DNA of 35,734 nt from an uncultured Eubacteriales bacterium (GTDB lineage: Bacteria; Bacillota; Clostridia; Christensenellales; Aristaeellaceae): the NCBI GenBank assembly GCA_944349855.1, contig CALVNS010000025.1, positions 1-35,734 of the forward strand, read 5' to 3'. Below are positions 32,792-35,734 of the stretch, piece after piece (position 1 is the first letter of the stretch; each line of letters begins with the position of its first letter). The notes beneath the pieces were generated by a model. It was not told the DNA's origin. It ran no database searches and was given only the letters and a program-made list of their open reading frames with translations. Position numbers and translations under genes: made by a program.

Positions 32792-34312
32792 ATGAAACGC
32801 GTCTGGACGGCCGCGCTCCTGATTCTGCTGCTGTCGCTGTGTCCCGCAGCGCTGGCGCAGCAGGTCGTCATGGAGGATGCCGGCGTGGCGATGGAATTCC
32901 CCGACCCGTGGCTCGTGCTCTCGCCCGCGACGGTGCGCGTCTATGCGGATCTGCTCGCCGATGCGGGCCTGGACGCCGCCGCGATGGCCGAGCGATATAA
33001 ACAGGACGGCGTCGTGTGCGAGGCGTGGTCGGAGGACTTTACGCAGAGCCTGCGGCTGTGCGTCACCTCCGACGAGCGCAGCCAGCGCATCCACGACATC
33101 GAGCGGGCGACCTCCAGCGAGCGCAGCCAGCTCGCCAGCCTGTTTGAGAACAATCGCTACGAGGGCCAGAAGAGCAATGTACGCTATCAGTCGGCCTCCT
33201 GGCTGACGCACTCGTCGATGGGCCGCTTCCTGCTGCTGCGCTACAATGTGCGCGAGAACGATGAGATCGTCGCGCGCGGCCTGCAGTACTTCACCATCCG
33301 AAACGGCGTCAACTACGTGATCGACTGGCAGGTCTCGGGCCGCAGCCTGACGAACGCAGACCTGACGTGGTTCCGCCAGGAGATCCTGGAGAACTTCCTG
33401 TTCACCGTGCAGATCGACCCGCCGCCGCTGCCCGTGACGCTGGAGGTTGCGCTGCCCACGGAGACGGGCAGCGCGGATCTGACCGTCTCGGGCACGGCCA
33501 GCGCAAACGCCACGCTGACGCTCTCGGGCGTGTGCGGCGAGGGCGAGCAGACCGTGCTCGCGCAGGGCGAAGCGTCGTCCAGCGGATCGTTTACGCTCTC
33601 GTTCACCCTCCCCCAGGAGGGCGAGTACTTCCTCACCCTGCGGGCCGAGAAGGAGGGCTATGCCCCCGCCTCTGCGTCGGGCCAGCTGACATATGAAGCC
33701 CGGCTGCTGCCGGTCAACTTCACGCAGCTGCCCACAGGCGATGTCACCACGGACACGACGGCGCTCTCGGGCACGACGCTTTCGGGCGCGTCGATCCAGC
33801 TGCTGAGCGAGAAGGGACTCGTCACGCGGCGCGTGGGCTCTTCGGGCGCGTTCTCCTTCGAGCTGACGAGCGACACGGAGGGCGTGCACGAGTACACGCT
33901 CGTCGTCACGCTCGACGGCTACGACCAGCGGCGCATCCCCATCACCTTCACGCGCGTGATCACCGACGCGCAGCGCATGCAGGCGATCAAGGATTCCGCA
34001 GTACGCCTGTCCTACGCGACGCTGCAAAACCGCAGCGACGAGCACGCGGGCGAGGTCATGCGCCTGTCGGGCCAGGTGGCCGAGGTCACGCAGGGCGACG
34101 GCGTGTGGTTTGTGCGCATGAACATCACGCAGGATACGCGCGGCAATTGGAGCAGCCCCGTGCTCATCACCTGCGCGGACAATCCGGGCATCGAGAGCGG
34201 CTCCAACATCGTCATCTATGCCAGCGTGGCCGAGCCCTTCGTGGAGCAGGATCTGGAGGGCCAGGATGTGCTGGTGCCGGGATTTACGTTCATTCTCTGG
34301 GAACAACAGTAA
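32792..34312 (+). CDS. Secreted multidomain protein, paralogue of the preceding gene (copy 2)
   Basis: The 506-aa exported protein repeats the architecture of its neighbour without the PT linker: signal peptide 1-22 (cleavage near ALA-QQ), N-terminal domain (about 25-210) with RVYADLLADAGLD matching SEYAELLAGLGTS of copy 1, two Ig-like repeats (LTVSGTASANATLTL near 233; TALSGTTLSGASIQL near 318), and the OB-like C-terminus beginning LSYATLQNRSDEHAGEVMRLSGQV. The homology to copy 1 is visible end to end but diverged, so the duplication is old. ATG at 32792 follows GGGAGG. Function unknown; a cell-surface stress or polymer-binding role is only a guess. Confidence 0.85.
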   Translation: MKRVWTAALLILLLSLCPAALAQQVVMEDAGVAMEFPDPWLVLSPATVRVYADLLADAGLDAAAMAERYKQDGVVCEAWSEDFTQSLRLCVTSDERSQRIHDIERATSSERSQLASLFENNRYEGQKSNVRYQSASWLTHSSMGRFLLLRYNVRENDEIVARGLQYFTIRNGVNYVIDWQVSGRSLTNADLTWFRQEILENFLFTVQIDPPPLPVTLEVALPTETGSADLTVSGTASANATLTLSGVCGEGEQTVLAQGEASSSGSFTLSFTLPQEGEYFLTLRAEKEGYAPASASGQLTYEARLLPVNFTQLPTGDVTTDTTALSGTTLSGASIQLLSEKGLVTRRVGSSGAFSFELTSDTEGVHEYTLVVTLDGYDQRRIPITFTRVITDAQRMQAIKDSAVRLSYATLQNRSDEHAGEVMRLSGQVAEVTQGDGVWFVRMNITQDTRGNWSSPVLITCADNPGIESGSNIVIYASVAEPFVEQDLEGQDVLVPGFTFILWEQQ

Positions 34313-34318
34313 GCTGCA

Positions 34319-34347
34319 TTGACAAAAACACGGCGAACCGCTATACT
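34319..34347 (+). promoter_or_regulatory. Promoter for the GT2-GtrA gene
   Basis: Perfect TTGACA (34319-34324), 17-bp spacer, TATACT (34342-34347), 61 bp before the start codon. Confidence 0.88.
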
Positions 34348-34408
34348 GTTACCCGGTCTGCGCCCGCATGGCGCAGGCCCCATCCTGATCATATAGGAGG
34401 CATCCCGG

Positions 34409-35491
34409 ATGCCGACAGAAAATGACAAGCGCTATCTGGTGCTGATCCCGGCCTATAAGCCGGATGAACGCCTGATCACCCTGACCGAGGCGCTCGTCGC
34501 GCGCGGACTGAGCGTGCTCCTCGTCGACGACGGCGGGCAGGAGCGCTTCCTGCACATCTTCGCCCGCTGCGAGCAGGCGGGCGCGCACGTCGTGCGCCAT
34601 GCGGTCAACATGGGCAAGGGCCGCGCGCTCAAGACCGGCCTGAACGAGATCCTGCTGCACTTTGCGGACGTGCGCGGCGTCGTCACCGCGGACGCGGACG
34701 GCCAGCACACGCCCGACGACATCGAAAAGGTCATCGCCGCCATGGAGGAACACCCGCGCGCCCTGGTGCTCGGCTCGCGCGCATTCACCGGCAACGTGCC
34801 CTTCAAGAGCCGCGCGGGCAATGCGATCACGCGCGTGGTCTATCACCTGGCCAGCGGCGTGCGCGTCTACGACACGCAGACGGGCCTGCGCGGCCTGCCC
34901 GCAGACAGCCTGCAGGCGATGGTCGCCATCGACGGCGAGCGCTACGAGTACGAGATGAACGTGCTGCTCAAGCTGCGCGAGATGAACATGCCCGTCGTCG
35001 AGGTGCCGATCCAGACCATCTATATCGACGACAACAAGGGCTCGCACTTCCATCCCGTGCGCGACGCCTGGCGCATCTACCGCGTGATTCTGCGCTTCAT
35101 CTTCTCCTCGGCCGCGTCCTTTGCAATCGACTACGGCCTGTATCTGCTGCTCTATCCGCTCTTTGCGCGCCTGTTCCTCGCGCATCCCGGATGGGCGGCC
35201 GGCGTCAGCTACGCCGCCTCGCGCATCGTCTCCTCGCTGGTGAACTATCACCTCAACAAACACACGGTCTTTGGTGGACAGGGCGGGCATAGCGCGATCG
35301 CGCGTTACTATGCGCTGGCCGCCGTACAGCTGCTCGTCGGTGCTGGCCTGACCTCGCTGCTCGCGCGTGTGGTGCCGGCCGGCCTGGCCAAGCTGCCCAT
35401 CGACGCGTGCCTGTTCTGCATCAGTTTCATCATCCAGCGCGACTTTGTGTTCCGCAGCCGCCACCACCGCAAGGCGTCCAGGGACGCCTGA
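34409..35491 (+). CDS. Glycosyltransferase family 2 fused to a GtrA-like membrane domain
   Basis: The 360-aa protein has a DPM1-like GT2 domain (about 8-215) with LVLIPAYKPDE, VLLVDDGG, MGKGRALKTGLNE, VTADADGQHTPDDI (metal-binding DxD) and DTQTGLRGLP. A GtrA-like domain (about 230-350) with four membrane segments follows, beginning FIFSSAASFAIDYGLYLLLY. Such fusions make polyprenyl-phosphate sugars and help flip them for surface-polymer decoration. ATG at 34409 follows AGGAGG. A CapA-like gene begins 20 bp downstream, so a surface-polysaccharide operon probably continues past the window. Confidence 0.93.
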   Translation: MPTENDKRYLVLIPAYKPDERLITLTEALVARGLSVLLVDDGGQERFLHIFARCEQAGAHVVRHAVNMGKGRALKTGLNEILLHFADVRGVVTADADGQHTPDDIEKVIAAMEEHPRALVLGSRAFTGNVPFKSRAGNAITRVVYHLASGVRVYDTQTGLRGLPADSLQAMVAIDGERYEYEMNVLLKLREMNMPVVEVPIQTIYIDDNKGSHFHPVRDAWRIYRVILRFIFSSAASFAIDYGLYLLLYPLFARLFLAHPGWAAGVSYAASRIVSSLVNYHLNKHTVFGGQGGHSAIARYYALAAVQLLVGAGLTSLLARVVPAGLAKLPIDACLFCISFIIQRDFVFRSRHHRKASRDA

Positions 35492-35511
35492 GGCTGCGGG
35501 GAGGATTTCAC

Positions 35512-35734
35512 ATGAAACACATCTTCCGTCTGCTGCTCGCGTGCGCCATGTTGGCGTGCGCGTGCGCCGCGTCCGCCGAAGAGGCGGACGCATCGTTTTA
35601 TGGCGCCGCGACGGCGTCGCAGGCCGAGGGCGTCGTGGTGACGATCAGCGCCGCCGGCGATGTGATCATTGGCGCGGACGTGCGCAAGGAGAAAACTGCC
35701 TTCACGGAGGAGCCCGCCCGCCAGGGCGGGCACC
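35512..35734 (+). CDS. CapA-like (poly-gamma-glutamate capsule family) secreted protein, 5' end only
   Basis: The first 74 residues are present before the window ends. A signal peptide (about 1-22, MKHIFRLLLACAMLACACAASAEE) is followed by VVVTISAAGDVIIGADVRKEKTAF, which fits the start of the PGA_cap/CapA metallophosphoesterase-like fold (usual form TISAAGDCTLG). Here valine replaces the usual cysteine. ATG at 35512 follows GGGGAGG. The assignment rests on a short segment. Confidence 0.7.
   Translation, partial: MKHIFRLLLACAMLACACAASAEEADASFYGAATASQAEGVVVTISAAGDVIIGADVRKEKTAFTEEPARQGGH

Overview
The window is chromosomal DNA from a high-GC, low-copy member of the Firmicutes, most likely an uncultured gut-type member of the Clostridia (Christensenellales-like; the family level is inference). 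The evidence is a Trp T-box leader, a TRAP (MtrB) gene, AddA rather than RecB, an LCP-family protein, ATP-dependent PfkA, PHP-type HisJ, consensus AGGAGG ribosome binding sites and many sigma-A type promoters with 17-bp spacers. Coding DNA is strongly GC-biased, so long open frames antisense to real genes are common and were discarded.

Layout. 1-1600: the start of a type I restriction-modification methylase (hsdM, runs off the left edge) behind a broken XRE regulator. 1599-4960, all minus: a 23S rRNA uracil methyltransferase with an unusual C-terminal tail, then an apparent operon mtrB - small protein - pfkA. 5059-7714, plus: manA and gdhA, each with its own promoter. 7727-11504, plus: a strong promoter, a ~190-nt structured leader of unknown type ending in a terminator, then a tightly overlapping operon of metallophosphoesterase, FecCD-type permease, ATPase and binding protein (iron/siderophore/corrinoid-like uptake). 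11532-16238, minus: small membrane protein, hisJ, addA. 16217-16267: two perfect parS sites, one lying exactly inside the addA promoter spacer. 16364-18978: glgP. 19041-22143: trpXYZ, a tryptophan ABC transporter behind a Trp T-box. 22151-22846: a small secreted protein. 22853-27389, minus: a CUT1 sugar ABC operon ending in an acyltransferase. 27438-31107, plus: LCP protein, CPBP protease, rlmH, pepT. 31134-34312: two tandem paralogous secreted multidomain proteins. 34319-end: a GT2-GtrA fusion and the start of a CapA-like protein.

The most interesting signal is at 19359-19397. Between the T-box terminator and the trpX start codon are eight NAG triplets, the first seven at an exact 5-nt period, ending in the trpX Shine-Dalgarno. 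This is the form of a TRAP binding site of the translation-blocking type known for trpP and trpG in Bacillus subtilis. The TRAP gene itself is in this window (4646-4888). The model is that trpXYZ is controlled twice: by uncharged tRNA-Trp at the T-box terminator and by free tryptophan through TRAP at the ribosome binding site. This is inference from sequence pattern plus known TRAP biology.

No rRNA, tRNA, CRISPR array, insertion sequence or integrase was seen.
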